7,875 nucleotides of DNA from Syntrophaceae bacterium (GTDB lineage Bacteria > Desulfobacterota > SM23-61). This document shows positions 6,193 through 7,875 of this stretch, piece by piece (the stretch's first letter is position 1; the number at the start of each line of letters is the position of its first letter). A model generated the notes under the pieces. The model worked only from the letters and a program-made list of their open reading frames with translations. It ran no database searches and was not told where the DNA came from. A program made the translations under genes and the position numbers. The stretch lies in the NCBI GenBank assembly GCA_003154025.1, contig PMCE01000241.1, forward strand, positions 1,691 to 9,565, given 5' to 3'.

Positions 6193-7233
6193 GTGCCACG
6201 TCTACCAGACAAAATTTGTGAGTTTATGTTGGAGCTCCTTCGGATGTCCATTATCCAGGCACCGGCAGCGGCGCTGGCGTGGCTCGGTCGACAGGGCACG
6301 CGTGCACTTGCAGCGCTCGTTTTCATTGGCATCGCGGTGCCGCCGATCGGCGCTATGCTCAAGCCGTTTGTCACTGAGGCCATCTTCGTCTTGTTGTGCA
6401 TCGCGTTCCTTCGCCTGGACCTGGCGGCATTGCGGGGCTACCTGGGGCGGCCCGCTCTCGTGCTCGCGGCGACGGTATGGACGATGCTGGTGATCCCATT
6501 CTTGTTCGGCGCAAGTTGCCTCTTGATCGGCCTCGATGCCCGCTCGCCCGACCTTTTCCTCGCGCTCATGCTGCAGGCTGTTGCCTCGCCGATGATGGCG
6601 GCTCCCGCCTTCGCCGCGTTGATGGGGCTCGACGCCACACTTGTGCTGGTCACGCTAGTCACCAGCACGGCACTAACCCCGTTCACGGCATCCCTTTTCA
6701 CTTATGCATTCATCGGCCCCGCGTTGACGCTCTCGCCTATGGCGCTCGGGCTAAAGTTGTTCGCGATCCTCGCGGGGTCCGTGCTTGTTGCCGTCATTAT
6801 CCGTCGGATCGCTGGGCCCGCTACCATTGAGCGCTCTAAGGACCAGATCGACGGTATCAATATCCTGCTCGTCTTCGTTTTCGTGGCTGCCGTCATGGAA
6901 AATGTAGCAGCACGCTTTTTCACCGCGCCAATAGTCATGACCGGGCTCGGAGTGCTCGCCTTCGTTGTATGTTTCGCGGTGCTCGGTCTGACCACACTGC
7001 TCTTCGCTAGGGCTGGCCGCGACCGCGCCTTTGTGCTCGGGCTCATGGCTTCACAACGCAATATGGGGCTGATGCTGGCGGCGGCCGGCGGGGTTTTGCC
7101 AGACCTCGCCTGGCTTTATTTCGCCCTTTGCCAGTTCCCGATCTACCTGTCTCCCCAACTGCTCAGACCGCTGGTGCGGCGGCTGGTCGTCCGATCACCG
7201 ATCACGCCGAGAATTGCCAACAAGCCCAGATAG
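6193..7233 (+). CDS. BASS-superfamily (bile acid:sodium symporter-like) permease
   Basis: The 346-residue product is an integral membrane protein with nine or ten predicted helices, at roughly 38-56, 60-77, 85-112, 117-142, 146-172, 180-204, 222-244, 247-272, 282-300 and 305-325. The ASQRNMGLMLAA segment (286-297) resembles the helix-crossing RN/QN-containing motif of BASS-type carriers. SPMMAAPAFAALMG and STALTPFTA in the middle fit the other half of the fold. Such carriers usually move organic anions with sodium; the substrate here cannot be told, and an ACR3-like relative is a less likely alternative. The first 30 residues, up to the first helix, are longer than usual, but the Shine-Dalgarno site argues for this GTG start. 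It stands divergent from the MocR gene, 193 bp apart, the common arrangement of a MocR regulator and its target. GC is about 60%, above that of tctCBA. Confidence 0.8.
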   Translation: MPRLPDKICEFMLELLRMSIIQAPAAALAWLGRQGTRALAALVFIGIAVPPIGAMLKPFVTEAIFVLLCIAFLRLDLAALRGYLGRPALVLAATVWTMLVIPFLFGASCLLIGLDARSPDLFLALMLQAVASPMMAAPAFAALMGLDATLVLVTLVTSTALTPFTASLFTYAFIGPALTLSPMALGLKLFAILAGSVLVAVIIRRIAGPATIERSKDQIDGINILLVFVFVAAVMENVAARFFTAPIVMTGLGVLAFVVCFAVLGLTTLLFARAGRDRAFVLGLMASQRNMGLMLAAAGGVLPDLAWLYFALCQFPIYLSPQLLRPLVRRLVVRSPITPRIANKPR

Positions 7234-7239
7234 AACGGC

Positions 7240-7256
7240 GATCGTGCCTGACGATC
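7240..7256 (+). terminator. Small hairpin just after the BASS transporter stop codon
   Basis: GATCGT (7240-7245) pairs perfectly with ACGATC (7251-7256) across a 5-nt loop, starting six bases after the stop codon. There is no T run, so it is not a standard rho-independent terminator; it could stabilise the transcript end or be chance. Confidence 0.25.
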
Positions 7257-7335
7257 CTTGAAGTCAGCAAACACTACCGATCATCGGCAGAGAGTATCAC
7301 TAATCAGTTTTCAACGGCCAAATCGCGGGATAAAC

Positions 7336-7398
7336 CACCTACTTACTACCAGAAATTATCAACCCTTAGAGTAGGTCCCCACTCACAATAAGTAGGTG
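7336..7398. repeat. Perfect 10-bp inverted repeat with 43-nt interior
   Basis: CACCTACTTA (7336-7345) and TAAGTAGGTG (7389-7398) are exact reverse complements. Inside, AGTAGGT recurs at 7370-7376, giving a third copy of the core. The structure could be a long-loop hairpin or the two ends of a small element. Confidence 0.6.
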
Positions 7399-7479
7399 TA
7401 ACAGAGAATAAGGGAGAATCTGGCTCTGTCTGGCGGCTTAAATCCTTCCATCATACCTAAAGTGCTTAAAGACCGCCTG

Positions 7480-7541
7480 AGGGTCAGTGGGAGGCAAAGA
7501 ATAATAAGATTTTTTTCAAACTGACGCTAATCACTGACCCT
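7480..7541. repeat. Perfect 10-bp inverted repeat with 42-nt interior
   Basis: AGGGTCAGTG (7480-7489) and CACTGACCCT (7532-7541) are exact reverse complements. Beside and inside the arms, AAGAATA (7497-7503) and TATTCTT (7541-7547) form a second, overlapping inverted pair, so alternative foldings are possible. The interior has a seven-T run (7510-7516). Confidence 0.6.
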
Positions 7542-7704
7542 ATTCTTAGAACGGCCCAAACTTCTTATTCGCCTGGTGGAGCGCCATGCCCCGAGGGAAA
7601 GCGCCATTGTTCAATGAATTTTAAGTCTCTAAACAATCCTTCCCGTCTCCGATTGGGTGCAGGGCTTTCGCGTCCAGACCCGCTCTCTATTGATTGCCAA
7701 AACC

Positions 7705-7875
7705 TCAGCCGGTAATGTTGCCCCGCTGTTTGCGCACGGCGGGCAAAATCATCACGATCAGGATCAGGATCGTGACGATGGTAAACGCCAGGCTGATCGG
7801 CCGGGTGACGAAGACGGAGGGATCCCCGTGCGAGACCTGCAAGGCCCGCCGCAGGTTTTCCTCCATCATCGGCCC
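7705..7875 (-). CDS. tctA: C-terminal end of a second TctA-family permease, partial
   Basis: The last 56 residues and the TGA stop (7705-7707) of a minus-strand gene run in from the right edge. The piece opens with GPMMEENLRRALQVS, then FVTRPIS, one hydrophobic helix (about residues 29-45), and a short basic tail ending NITG. This matches position by position the C-terminus of the tctA at 2650-4149 (PMMEN, LRxxLxVSxG, FxTRPIS), but many other residues differ and its DNA is far richer in GC. It is therefore a separate TTT permease and not a recent copy. Its tctB and tctC partners would be expected upstream, beyond the window. The fragment is small, so the family call rests on this alignment; whether the whole gene is intact cannot be seen. 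Confidence 0.85.
   Translation of the reverse strand, partial: GPMMEENLRRALQVSHGDPSVFVTRPISLAFTIVTILILIVMILPAVRKQRGNITG
7748..7779. repeat. Inverted repeat inside the 3' end of the second tctA
   Basis: Arms ATCATCACGATC (7748-7759) and GATCGTGACGAT (7768-7779) pair at 11 of 12 positions around an 8-nt loop. It also contains a short tandem of GATCAG-like units. It lies in codons for the last membrane helix (ILILIV), so coding constraint on Ile/Leu/Val codons may explain it in part. Confidence 0.5.

Larger units (their letters stand above)
7234..7704. other. Gene-free stretch with inverted repeats between the BASS gene and the second tctA
   Basis: About 470 bp lie between two convergent genes. 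All frames are broken into short pieces with no credible start plus ribosome site. The left part (to about 7550) is visibly AT-richer than the flanking genes and holds two perfect 10-bp inverted repeats, a 5-1-5 palindrome CCGATCATCGG (7277-7287) and an ACAGAG (7401-7406)/CTCTGT (7424-7429) pair. It may be a remnant of mobile DNA or a structured non-coding element, but I recognise no transposase, RNA family or target-site duplication. Confidence 0.55.

Noticed and set aside
7128..7391. 87-codon plus-strand frame crossing the end of the BASS gene
   Set aside because: Its first part overlaps conserved BASS residues in another frame, and its second part runs into the repeat-rich gene-free stretch.
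7336..7541. Possible CRISPR array from repeated AGTAGGT and GGTCAGTG cores
   Set aside because: The copies are short, in opposite orientations and irregularly spaced; no regular repeat-spacer pattern or cas gene is present.
7560..7640. Short minus-strand reading frames of about 20-26 codons downstream of the second tctA
   Set aside because: They looked like possible transposase or gene remnants, but they are too short and I could not match them to any family.

Overview
The window is bacterial chromosomal DNA with tightly packed genes and ordinary Shine-Dalgarno sites. A tripartite tricarboxylate transporter (TTT) needs a periplasmic binding protein, so a Gram-negative host is likely, perhaps a proteobacterium or a Desulfobacterota-like lineage. 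No marker gene fixes the taxon. Composition is uneven: sampled lines of the alcohol dehydrogenase, the BASS-type transporter and the right-edge tctA piece are about 60-70% GC, while the tctCBA operon is nearer 50% and the intergenic stretches are lower still.

Layout from left to right. Positions 1-878 (minus) hold the N-terminal 292 residues of a zinc- and NAD-dependent alcohol dehydrogenase, cut by the window edge. It diverges from a complete TTT operon on the plus strand: tctC (periplasmic binding protein, 1155-2147), tctB (small membrane subunit, 2170-2634) and tctA (large permease, 2650-4149). The 276-bp divergent region holds two strong sigma70-type promoters with identical hexamers, TTGACT-N17-TATATT, one facing each way. 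A gene-poor stretch of about 380 bp with several hairpins (4150-4532) separates tctA from a convergent MocR-family regulator (4533-5999, minus), which joins a GntR-type winged helix to a PLP aminotransferase-like domain. That regulator diverges across 193 bp from a bile acid:sodium symporter (BASS) superfamily permease (6193-7233, plus). A 470-bp stretch without a convincing gene follows; it contains two perfect 10-bp inverted repeats. At the right edge (7705-7875, minus) lies the C-terminal end of a second, different TctA permease.

How the parts may work together (inference): this looks like a carboxylate or organic solute uptake region. The tctCBA products form one high-affinity transporter, and the divergent dehydrogenase may act on a related compound because the two units share a promoter region. 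The MocR regulator is best placed to control the BASS transporter and itself. The families are all known. I see no CRISPR array, tRNA, rRNA, intact transposon or clearly new system.
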